A stretch of 7,172 nt of DNA, from positions 1 through 7,172 of the forward strand of contig CAKKRA010000400.1 in the NCBI GenBank assembly GCA_919902475.1, written 5' to 3'. The notes beneath the pieces were generated by a model. That model ran no database searches. It worked only from the letters and a program-made list of their open reading frames with translations, and was not told the DNA's origin. The stretch's first letter is position 1; every line of letters starts with the position of its first letter. The DNA comes from Nitrospiria bacterium. GTDB taxonomy: Bacteria > Nitrospirota > CAKKRA01 > 9FT-COMBO-42-15. Shown here piece after piece: positions 1 through 5,198 of the stretch. Both the position numbers and the translations under genes were made by a program.

Positions 1-197
1 CTCCGGAACCTGCTTCATTAAAAATTAAAGCGGATATCTCTGCAAAACCTTCAGTTGAAATGCCAAAAGAGCCTGAGAAAAAGATATGGTCGCCAAAAGA
101 GGCTCCTCAATTAGCTAAGGGGGGCAAGCAAAAGGCAAAGGTGCAGAGATTACAGAGTTGGCTTGAAAATATAAAGAAAGAGCAGCCGCAATTATGA
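1..197 (+). CDS. C-terminal end of an unrecognised Lys/Pro-rich protein (partial)
   Basis: An open frame enters from the left edge (first full codon at 3) and ends at TGA 195-197, giving 64 residues. The visible part starts with a low-complexity stretch rich in Pro, Lys, Glu and Ala (residues 1-45), which looks like a disordered linker. It ends in a short amphipathic segment, VQRLQSWLENIKK, that could be a terminal helix. The stop overlaps the next start codon as ATGA, so this gene and the Roadblock gene are probably translationally coupled and may work together. Similar short helical tails end some TPR-repeat proteins lying next to Roadblock genes, but no TPR unit is visible here, so that identity is only a guess. 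The frame itself is well supported by the overlap and the absence of stops. Confidence 0.6.
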   Translation, partial: PEPASLKIKADISAKPSVEMPKEPEKKIWSPKEAPQLAKGGKQKAKVQRLQSWLENIKKEQPQL

Positions 198-550
198 CAT
201 TTTCAGAGATATTACAACGGATAGCAGATGAAGAAAAGGATGCAATGGGAATAGCAATTGTCGGTATGGACGGCATTGTTGTTGAGGAGCGGGTTGTTGA
301 GCGTAATATAGACCTTGCATCTATTAGCGCAGAATACAGCTCTGTGTTAAAGGATATAGACAGGGTTTCAGATTCATTGAAATTCGGCGCTGTTAAGGAA
401 TTGGTGGTGGTTACAGATAAGGCAATAATATTGATGAAAGGCATTAATAAGGACTATTTTATTATCTTTGCCATAAGGCCTGATGGAAATATCGGCAAGG
501 GACGTTTCCTGATCCGCAGGGAACTGCCGAGGTTAGAGAAAGAGCTTTAG
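194..550 (+). CDS. Roadblock/LC7 (MglB-like) domain protein
   Basis: This 118-residue protein is about the size of a single Roadblock/LC7 domain, the family that includes MglB, which acts on Ras-like GTPases such as MglA. The order fits the fold: an N-terminal helix (MTFSEILQRIADEE), a first beta strand (AMGIAIVGMDGIVVEE), a long middle helix with ISAEYSSVLKDIDRVSDSL, then strands KELVVVTDKAIILMKGI and YFIIFAIRPDGNIGKGRF, ending in a charged helix (LIRRELPRLEKEL). There is no signal peptide or membrane segment, so it should be cytosolic. The start at 194 is set by the ATGA overlap with the upstream stop. No MglA-type GTPase gene is visible in the window, so the partner is unknown. The family call rests on fold-like pattern and length; a specific role in polarity or gliding is not shown. 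Confidence 0.75.
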   Translation: MTFSEILQRIADEEKDAMGIAIVGMDGIVVEERVVERNIDLASISAEYSSVLKDIDRVSDSLKFGAVKELVVVTDKAIILMKGINKDYFIIFAIRPDGNIGKGRFLIRRELPRLEKEL

Positions 551-554
551 AAAC

Positions 555-731
555 AAATCCTAATTTCTAAATCCGAAGTTCTAAGCTGTTTGTAAAGTAC
601 TAAGAGGTCATTCCCGCAGTGTTTTTGAGCGGGAATCCACAATGTGTAAGACATGGATTCCTGCCAGATACATGCAGGAATGACATACCAACAGTTTTTT
701 GAATTTATTTGGGATTTAGATATTAGGATTT
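555..731. repeat. Nested inverted-repeat element, about 177 bp (MITE-like)
   Basis: Most of the 233-bp gap between the Roadblock gene and aroQ is one symmetric element. The outer arms are 20-bp inverted repeats, 555-574 (AAATCCTAATTTCTAAATCC) and 712-731, matching at 19 of 20 positions. Inside them lies the GTCATTCC...GGAATGAC palindromic core listed separately. No ORF is visible in it. Long terminal inverted repeats, small size and lack of coding capacity resemble a non-autonomous mobile element, but no target-site duplication was identified. Confidence 0.6.
607..684 (+). repeat. Palindromic repeat core, copy 1 (GTCATTCC...GGAATGAC)
   Basis: The ends are inverted repeats, 607-618 and 673-684, matching at 11 of 12 positions. 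The core can also fold as two side-by-side hairpins: 610-617 with 629-636 (ATTCCCGC/GCGGGAAT) and 657-664 with 674-681 (ATTCCTGC/GCAGGAAT). Inner arms 632-639 and 654-661 pair as well, so a single cruciform and a twin hairpin are alternative folds. The reverse complement aligns along its whole length to the copy at 2958-3062. REP/BIME-type repeats show this architecture. Neither hairpin is followed by a T-run, so it is not an obvious terminator. Confidence 0.8.
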
Positions 732-769
732 TGAACTTTTTATAGGTTTAGTTCTTCAATTTAAATAGA

Positions 770-774
770 AAAGG
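770..774 (+). promoter_or_regulatory. Ribosome binding site of aroQ
   Basis: AAGGA lies nine bases before the ATG at 784. Together with the conserved N-terminal motif beginning at residue 8, it fixes the aroQ start. Confidence 0.6.
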
Positions 775-783
775 ATATTTATA

Positions 784-1233
784 ATGCTAAAGATACTCCT
801 TCTTCACGGACCAAATCTAAACCTGCTCGGCCTCAGAGAGCCTGATGTATACGGGAAGGCCACACTGCTTGATATAAATAATGAACTGTTGGAGTTTGCA
901 AAAAAAGAGGGCATGGATATTACAATAAAACAGTCCAATTTTGAAGGCGAGCTGATACAGATGATCCATGAGTCTGCTGAAGAATATGACGCAATAGTAT
1001 TTAATCCAGCAGCCTTCACACATACGAGCATTGCTTTGCGGGATGCAATTGCTGCTGTAGGTGTGCCAGTAATAGAGGTTCATCTGTCAAATATATACAA
1101 AAGAGAGGCCTTCAGGCGCCACTCTTATATCTCTGAGGTATCAGAGGGTGTTATATCTGGTTTTGGCAAGGACAGCTACTTATTAGGGCTTAAGGCAGCA
1201 AAAAATCTCCTGTCTAAAAAGGTCAAGAAATAA
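784..1233 (+). CDS. aroQ: Type II 3-dehydroquinate dehydratase
   Basis: The enzyme dehydrates 3-dehydroquinate to 3-dehydroshikimate, the third step of the shikimate pathway, in the cytosol; type II enzymes are usually dodecamers. The 149 residues match the family's normal length. Visible signatures in order are HGPNLNLLGLREP (8-20) with active-loop Arg18 and catalytic Tyr23, QSNFEGELI (50-58), FNPAAFTHTS (73-82) with Asn74 and His80, and EVHLSNI (98-104) with His100 followed by REAFR (107-111). The common NPGAYTHTS motif here reads NPAAFTHTS, a conservative variant. The ATG is preceded by AAGGA at good spacing. The stop lies four bases before the peptidase start, so the two are almost certainly co-transcribed. 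The inverted-repeat element separates it from the Roadblock gene; no convincing promoter was found in that gap. Confidence 0.97.
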   Translation: MLKILLLHGPNLNLLGLREPDVYGKATLLDINNELLEFAKKEGMDITIKQSNFEGELIQMIHESAEEYDAIVFNPAAFTHTSIALRDAIAAVGVPVIEVHLSNIYKREAFRRHSYISEVSEGVISGFGKDSYLLGLKAAKNLLSKKVKK

Positions 1234-1237
1234 TCCA

Positions 1238-2308
1238 ATGAAACTTAATATTGAACGCCTCCATAGGATACAGGAGAGGCTTGCAAATAACAAAATAGAT
1301 GCTATATTCTTGACTGCGCTGGAAAATATAAGGTATCTCACTAACTTCAGCGGCTCCTCTGCCTTTCTGATGATTACAAAAGATAAAGGATATCTTATTA
1401 CAGATTTCAGATACAAGACAGTAGCAGAGGATGAGGTAAAGGGATATAAGGTTGAAATTTATAAGAACTCAATAATTGATGAAATAGAGAGGTTGACGAG
1501 AAAAGAAAAGGTTTCCCACCTTGGCATTGAAAAGAGAAATATTACGCTTGAACAATACCAAAAGTTGACAAAAAAATTAAAAAAGATTAAAATTATCCCC
1601 ACTCTTAATCTAGTTGAAGGGTTAAGGGCTATAAAAAGCCCTGTTGAGATAAAGAATATAGAAATTGCAATAAATAGGGCTGAAAAGGCTTATAAAAAGA
1701 TAAATTCTAATATAAGAACAGGTATTTCAGAAAAAGAGATTGCTTTAAGATTAGAATATGCTATAAAGAGCGGCGGCTCAGACAAGCTGCCATTTGAGAC
1801 AATTGTTGCCTCTGGTTACAGGGCTGCCCTGCCTCATGCAGTATCAGGTAAAAGGCTTTTAAAGGATAATGATTCAGTGATAATAGATTTTGGCGCAGAG
1901 TATAAAGGTTATTATGCTGATATTACAAGGACACGTTTTATTGGCAGCCGTATAAATAGAAGGCAGAGAAAGATTTATCAGACTGTCCTTGATGCACAGA
2001 CAGAGGCAATTAATCTTATAAAACCAGATGCTAAGGCAAAGGATATTGATGCTGCTGCAAGAAAGGTGATAACCAAAGCAGGCTTTGGTAAATATTTTGG
2101 GCATGGCACAGGCCATGGCATTGGTTTGATGGTTCATGAATTGCCGTCAATATCGCCAAAGAGCGAGGATATATTAAAAGAAGGGATGATATTTACAGTA
2201 GAGCCTGGCATATATATACCGGGATGGTGCGGTGTGAGGATAGAGGATATGGTCTTAGTAACAAAGACAGGATGCAGGATACTAACCACACTTCCAAAAG
2301 AAATCTGA
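1238..2308 (+). CDS. Xaa-Pro peptidase, M24 family (aminopeptidase P/prolidase-like)
   Basis: This is a two-metal hydrolase that removes an N-terminal residue preceding proline, or splits Xaa-Pro dipeptides, in the cytosol. Its 356 residues match the short bacterial type (B. subtilis YqhT/PapA class). Residues 1 to about 130 form the creatinase-N domain, including the motif IRYLTNFSGSSAFL. The pita-bread catalytic domain fills the rest. All five expected metal ligands are present: Asp217 (IIDFGA), Asp228 (GYYADITRT), His293 (GHGTGHGIGL), Glu322 (FTVEPGIYIPG) and Glu336 (GVRIEDMV). His200 (LPHA) and His300 (VHE) are the usual substrate-side histidines. No signal peptide is seen. The Shine-Dalgarno is weak and distant (AAAAGG at 1217-1222), so translation probably depends on coupling with aroQ. 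Aminopeptidase P versus prolidase specificity cannot be decided from sequence alone. Confidence 0.93.
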   Translation: MKLNIERLHRIQERLANNKIDAIFLTALENIRYLTNFSGSSAFLMITKDKGYLITDFRYKTVAEDEVKGYKVEIYKNSIIDEIERLTRKEKVSHLGIEKRNITLEQYQKLTKKLKKIKIIPTLNLVEGLRAIKSPVEIKNIEIAINRAEKAYKKINSNIRTGISEKEIALRLEYAIKSGGSDKLPFETIVASGYRAALPHAVSGKRLLKDNDSVIIDFGAEYKGYYADITRTRFIGSRINRRQRKIYQTVLDAQTEAINLIKPDAKAKDIDAAARKVITKAGFGKYFGHGTGHGIGLMVHELPSISPKSEDILKEGMIFTVEPGIYIPGWCGVRIEDMVLVTKTGCRILTTLPKEI

Positions 2309-2342
2309 ATCGTTGTCATTCGAATTTTAATTTTTAGAATAT

Positions 2343-2349
2343 AAGGAGG
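2343..2349 (+). promoter_or_regulatory. Strong ribosome binding site deciding the TTG start of efp
   Basis: AAGGAGG lies eight bases before TTG at 2358-2360. No in-frame ATG or GTG is available near the conserved N-terminus, so this strong Shine-Dalgarno supports the unusual TTG start. Confidence 0.85.
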
Positions 2350-2357
2350 GAGCATAC

Positions 2358-2918
2358 TTGTTATCAACAAGCGATTTTAGAAATGGATTGAAGATTGAGA
2401 TTGAGGGAGAGCCTTATGCAATTGTTGAATTCCAGCATGTTAAGCCTGGCAAGGGCGGCGCCTTTGTAAGGACAAAGCTAAAGAGCATAAAGGCAGGCAG
2501 TGTTATTGACAGGACATTCCGTTCGGGCGAGAAATTTGATGAACCTAATTTAGAAGAAAAAGAGATGCAGTATCTCTATGCATCTGAAGGACAATATAAT
2601 TTTATGGACAACAAAAATTATGAGCAGATAACCCTTACAGAGGAGCAGCTTGGAGAAAGCAGAAAATATATTAAGGAAAATATGAATGTTAAAATACTTT
2701 TCTACAATGAAAAACCGCTTGGCGTTGAGGTTCCAATGTTTGTTGAGCTTAAGATAGTAAAGACCGACCCTGGTGTACGCGGAGATACTGCAACAGGCGG
2801 GGCAAAACCAGCAACCCTTGAGACAGGCGCTGTAATAAAGGTGCCGCTTTTTATGAATGAGGGCGAGAAAATAAAGATTGATACGAGGACAGGGGAGTAT
2901 ATAGAAAGGGTAAAGTAG
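2358..2918 (+). CDS. efp: Elongation factor P (TTG start)
   Basis: EF-P binds between the P and E sites of ribosomes stalled on consecutive prolines and promotes peptide bond formation. The 186 residues match the family's three beta-barrel domains. Domain I holds STSDFRNGLKIEIEGEPY and the KPGKGGAF loop, whose Lys32 sits where E. coli carries the modified Lys34. The C-terminal signature is clear: VKTDPGVRGDTATGGAKPATLETGAVIKVPLF and the ending KIDTRTGEYIERVK. A Lys loop tip implies lysine-type modification or none, rather than the Arg rhamnosylation made by EarP; no modification gene is in the window. The start is TTG with AAGGAGG upstream. It lies 49 bp after the peptidase gene and upstream of accBC, an order shared with Bacillus apart from the sporulation operon there. 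Confidence 0.97.
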   Translation: MLSTSDFRNGLKIEIEGEPYAIVEFQHVKPGKGGAFVRTKLKSIKAGSVIDRTFRSGEKFDEPNLEEKEMQYLYASEGQYNFMDNKNYEQITLTEEQLGESRKYIKENMNVKILFYNEKPLGVEVPMFVELKIVKTDPGVRGDTATGGAKPATLETGAVIKVPLFMNEGEKIKIDTRTGEYIERVK

Positions 2919-2927
2919 AGGTTAGTA

Positions 2928-3097
2928 TGGTGTCTCACAAATAGCTTTACACCTTTTGTCATTCCTGCATGTCTCTGGCAGGAATATAGTCTTGCTTATT
3001 TGTGGATTCCCGCTCAGAAACCCCTGACAGAAACATTCAGGGGCAGGCTTTGCGGGAATGACACTAAAAAGAATGTAAAGAAGTGTTAAGTACACCA
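2928..3097. repeat. Imperfect outer inverted repeats around repeat copy 2
   Basis: Short inverted arms flank the second palindromic core: TGGTGT (2928-2933) with ACACCA (3092-3097), and CTTTACA (2945-2951) with TGTAAAG (3074-3080). The total of 170 bp is close to the 177 bp of the first element, but the outer arms differ in sequence from those of copy 1 and are poorer. Either the flanks have diverged or only the core is the repeated unit. The 228-bp gap between efp and the accB start contains nothing else recognisable. Confidence 0.4.
2958..3062 (-). repeat. Palindromic repeat core, copy 2 (inverted relative to copy 1)
   Basis: This is a second copy of the 607-684 core in opposite orientation. 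Positions 2957-2985 match the reverse complement of 657-685 at 28 of 29 sites, 3000-3021 match that of 621-642 at 21 of 22, and 3051-3062 match that of 607-618 exactly. It forms hairpins 2961-2968/2978-2985 and 3006-3013/3052-3059. The loop of the second hairpin carries roughly 27 extra bases relative to copy 1, including an internal hairpin CCCCTGA (3021-3027)/TCAGGGG (3037-3043). It lies between efp and accB. Confidence 0.85.
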
Positions 3098-3133
3098 CAT
3101 TGGAATACAGAAGTCAGAAGTAAGATTTGGATC

Positions 3134-3140
3134 AAAGGAG
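3134..3140 (+). promoter_or_regulatory. Ribosome binding site deciding the accB start
   Basis: AAAGGAG directly abuts a TTG-ATG-ATG run (3141-3149). Spacing is 0 for the TTG, 3 for the first ATG and 6 for the second ATG at 3147. The last is the best spaced and gives the family's usual MNIKELKELI beginning. Confidence 0.7.
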
Positions 3141-3146
3141 TTGATG

Positions 3147-3626
3147 ATGAATATAAAAGAACTAAAGGAATTGATTGATCTGATGAAAAATACCGATATA
3201 TCTGAGCTTGAGATTGAAAAAGGCGGTGTAAAGGTAAAGCTTAAAAAAGGACATTTAATATTAAGTCAGCCGGTTTCAGTTGAAAAGGCGCAGATACCCT
3301 CACAGCAGACAATAGAGAAAGAGATTACAGGTACAGCAGAGGAAAAGGCTGCTTTAACTGCTGTTGAAGAGAAAGGGCTGGTAACTGTTACATCGCCTAT
3401 TGTCGGCTCATTTTACAGGGCGCCTGCACCGGATGCAAAGCCCTATGTAGAGGTCGGTGATATTATTAAAAAAGGGCAGGTTCTGTGTCTTGTTGAGGCA
3501 ATGAAACTGATGAATGAGATTGAGGCAGAGCTTAACGGCAAGATTGCCGCTATCCTTGTGGAGAACGGCCGTCCTGTTGAATATGGAGAGGCGCTCTTCA
3601 AGGTTGAGCCTGTTGAGGATTTATAA
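3147..3626 (+). CDS. accB: Acetyl-CoA carboxylase biotin carboxyl carrier protein
   Basis: AccB carries the biotin that shuttles carboxyl groups between biotin carboxylase (AccC) and the carboxyltransferase, in the first step of fatty acid synthesis. From the start at 3147 it has 159 residues, normal for the family. The N-terminal helix MNIKELKELIDLMKNTDISELEIEKGG is typical. A Pro/Ala/Glu-rich linker follows (about 40-78). The biotinyl domain runs from about 80 to the end, with the thumb segment TSPIVGSFYRAPAPDAKPYVEVGD (83-105) and the biotinylation motif EAMKLMNE, in which Lys120 is the modified residue. It overlaps accC by one base (TAATG), so the two subunits are coupled. The longer frame beginning at TTG 3141 is unlikely because that codon touches the Shine-Dalgarno. 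A biotin ligase is not encoded here. Confidence 0.96.
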   Translation: MNIKELKELIDLMKNTDISELEIEKGGVKVKLKKGHLILSQPVSVEKAQIPSQQTIEKEITGTAEEKAALTAVEEKGLVTVTSPIVGSFYRAPAPDAKPYVEVGDIIKKGQVLCLVEAMKLMNEIEAELNGKIAAILVENGRPVEYGEALFKVEPVEDL

Positions 3627-4969
3627 TGTTTAAAAAGATATTGATTGCAAATAGAGGAGAGATTGCCCTTCGCATAATAAGGGCGTGTAAAGAACTCGGG
3701 ATAAAGACCGTTGCCATTTATTCTAAGGCTGATGAACATTCTCTTCATGTCCGTTTTGCAGATGAACATATATGTGTCGGGCCTCCTGACGGCTCTTTGA
3801 GCTACAGAAATGTCCCTAATATAATCAGCGCTGCAGAGATAACAGATTCAGAGGCAATACACCCTGGTTATGGTTTTCTTGCTGAGAATGCAAATTTTGC
3901 AGAAGTGTGCGGCTCAACAGGCATCAAGTTTATTGGTCCTTCGCCGGAAAGCATTGCTTTAATGGGCGACAAGGCAAAGGCAAAGGAGACAATGATTAAG
4001 GCAGGTGTGCCTGTGCTGCCTGGAAGTGTCGGCATAGTTCCTACAGAGGATGATGCCATAAGGTCTGCTAAGGATATAGGTTATCCTGTTATTGTAAAGG
4101 CTGCTGCAGGCGGCGGCGGAAGGGGAATGAGGGTTGTGCATAATGAAAATGATCTCGTCAACTCCTTTCTAATGGCTCAGGCAGAGGCGCACTCAGCCTT
4201 TGGAAGCAATGAGGTATATATTGAAAAGTTCTTTATTGAGCCGAGGCATATTGAGGTTCAGATTCTTGCAGATGATCATGGCAATACATTATATCTTGGC
4301 GAAAGAGACTGCTCTATTCAGAGACGTCATCAGAAATTGATTGAAGAAACGCCGTCACCAGCAGTAAATCCTGAATTGAGAAAGAAGATGGGTGAGGTTG
4401 CTGTTAAGGCTGCAAAGGCAGTGAATTATAAAAATGCCGGGACGATTGAATTCCTGCTTGATAAAAGCGGTAAATTCTATTTCATGGAGATGAATACAAG
4501 GATTCAGGTAGAGCATCCGATAACAGAGATGGTTACAGGAATAGATATAGTAAAAGAGCAAATAAAGATCGCAGCAGGCATCCCTCTATCATTCAAACAG
4601 GATGATATAGCAATAAACGGGCACAGCATTGAGTGCAGGATAAATGCAGAGTGCCCTGAAAAATTTTCACCCTCTCCCGGGCTTATAACTGCATACCATC
4701 CGCCAGGGGGGCTTGGCGTGAGGGTAGATTCAGCAGTCTATGCAAACTATACAGTGCCTCCATATTATGATTCAATGATTGCAAAGCTCATTGTACATGC
4801 AGGCAGCAGGGAAGATGCGATTGTAAGAATGAAGCGCGCCCTTGAGGAATATATAATTGAAGGCATCAAGACAACCATACCATTTCACAAAAAGGTCTTA
4901 AACGACCCTGGCTTTAACAGGGGCATATTTTATACCAATTTTCTTGAGAAATTCAATTCAGGAAAGTAG
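3626..4969 (+). CDS. accC: Acetyl-CoA carboxylase, biotin carboxylase subunit
   Basis: AccC uses ATP and bicarbonate to carboxylate the biotin on AccB. Its 447 residues match the E. coli enzyme (449) almost residue for residue. The N-domain opens with KKILIANRGEIALRIIRACKELG. The ATP-grasp region has Lys116, Lys158 before the glycine loop AAAGGGGRGM (159-168), the EKFFIEPRHIEVQI stretch (200-212) with His208, and the metal and catalytic set Glu275, Glu288, Asn290, Arg292, Glu296 (MEMNTRIQVEHPITE) and Arg338. All expected active-site residues are present. GAGGA at 3615-3619 inside accB serves as its ribosome binding site. It contains PPD (53-55), PPG (359-361) and VPPY (377-380), classes of motif that can need EF-P, encoded upstream in the same cluster. 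The stop codon lies inside the hairpin of a terminator. Related pyruvate or propionyl carboxylase subunits are less likely given the adjacent accB. Confidence 0.97.
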   Translation: MFKKILIANRGEIALRIIRACKELGIKTVAIYSKADEHSLHVRFADEHICVGPPDGSLSYRNVPNIISAAEITDSEAIHPGYGFLAENANFAEVCGSTGIKFIGPSPESIALMGDKAKAKETMIKAGVPVLPGSVGIVPTEDDAIRSAKDIGYPVIVKAAAGGGGRGMRVVHNENDLVNSFLMAQAEAHSAFGSNEVYIEKFFIEPRHIEVQILADDHGNTLYLGERDCSIQRRHQKLIEETPSPAVNPELRKKMGEVAVKAAKAVNYKNAGTIEFLLDKSGKFYFMEMNTRIQVEHPITEMVTGIDIVKEQIKIAAGIPLSFKQDDIAINGHSIECRINAECPEKFSPSPGLITAYHPPGGLGVRVDSAVYANYTVPPYYDSMIAKLIVHAGSREDAIVRMKRALEEYIIEGIKTTIPFHKKVLNDPGFNRGIFYTNFLEKFNSGK

Positions 4970-5005
4970 TGACATGCTATGGCATGTCACTACTCTATTT
5001 ATTTT
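4965..5005 (+). terminator. Intrinsic terminator closing the accBC unit
   Basis: A perfect 13-bp stem pairs 4965-4977 with 4982-4994 (AGTAGTGACATGC/GCATGTCACTACT) around a TATG loop, followed by a T-rich tract (CTATTTATTTTA). The hairpin includes the accC stop codon. The T-tract is interrupted by A residues, so efficiency may be moderate. Confidence 0.75.
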
Positions 5006-5006
5006 A

Positions 5007-5040
5007 GTGTATCCAAAAATTCAACTTGTGTATCTAAAAA
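5007..5040 (+). repeat. Direct repeat GTGTATCyAAAAA, 21-bp period; possible upstream activator site
   Basis: GTGTATCCAAAAA (5007-5019) and GTGTATCTAAAAA (5028-5040) match at 12 of 13 positions. Their starts are 21 bp apart, about two helical turns. They lie roughly 100-135 bp upstream of the sigma-54 promoter, the usual distance range for enhancer sites of NtrC-family activators. Binding of any activator is inferred, and such sites are often inverted rather than direct repeats. Confidence 0.4.
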
Positions 5041-5140
5041 GATATTCTTCTGGCCATTATATCAAGGGATACAGATAGTTCAATGCTCAAAGCCCTTGTT
5101 TTTCCAAAGCTATTTGCTATTTATTTCCATCAAAATTTTT

Positions 5141-5156
5141 TGGCATACCTTTTGCT
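5141..5156 (+). promoter_or_regulatory. Sigma-54 (RpoN) promoter, -24/-12
   Basis: TGGCATACCTTTTGCT matches the TGGCAC-N5-TTGCW consensus, with the invariant GG (5142-5143) and GC (5154-5155) separated by exactly 10 bp. Only the last C of TGGCAC deviates. Transcription would start near 5167, about 32 bases before the pseudopilin ATG, leaving room for its Shine-Dalgarno. Pilin genes in Pseudomonas, Myxococcus and Geobacter are known sigma-54 targets, so location and motif agree. Confidence 0.8.
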
Positions 5157-5182
5157 AATATTAGCTATCAGTATAAGCTAAT
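5154..5182. promoter_or_regulatory. GCTAAT half-site cluster over the -12 element and start site
   Basis: GCTAATATTAGC (5154-5165) is a perfect 12-bp palindrome that includes the -12 GC. A third half-site GCTAAT lies at 5177-5182. If transcription starts near 5167, the palindrome is not fully transcribed, so it would act as DNA (a possible operator) rather than an RNA hairpin. It may also be chance in AT-rich sequence. Confidence 0.3.
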
Positions 5183-5185
5183 AAC

Positions 5186-5192
5186 AAGGAGG
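5186..5192 (+). promoter_or_regulatory. Strong ribosome binding site of the pseudopilin gene
   Basis: AAGGAGG lies six bases before the ATG at 5199. It fixes the start to give a very short prepilin leader. Confidence 0.8.
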
Positions 5193-5198
5193 TCTGCC

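Noticed and set aside
115..444. 109-codon minus-strand open frame over the Roadblock gene
   Set aside because: It is antisense to two coupled + strand genes, has Ser/Thr/Ile-rich shadow composition, and encodes no recognisable motif.
2313..2340. Sigma-70-like promoter TTGTCA-N16-TAGAAT just upstream of efp
   Set aside because: The hexamers are good (each 5 of 6), but the start would fall near 2347, inside the AAGGAGG ribosome binding site, and would destroy it. Transcription from here would not support the TTG start, so it was not listed as a promoter.
3100..3126. Possible promoter TTGGAA-N15-TAAGAT before accB
   Set aside because: The spacer is short, both hexamers are imperfect, and the expected start lies at the edge of the Shine-Dalgarno at 3134-3140.
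3141..3146. Longer accB start at TTG 3141 or ATG 3144
   Set aside because: These codons abut or lie only 3 bases from the AAAGGAG ribosome binding site. ATG 3147 has proper spacing and matches the family N-terminus.
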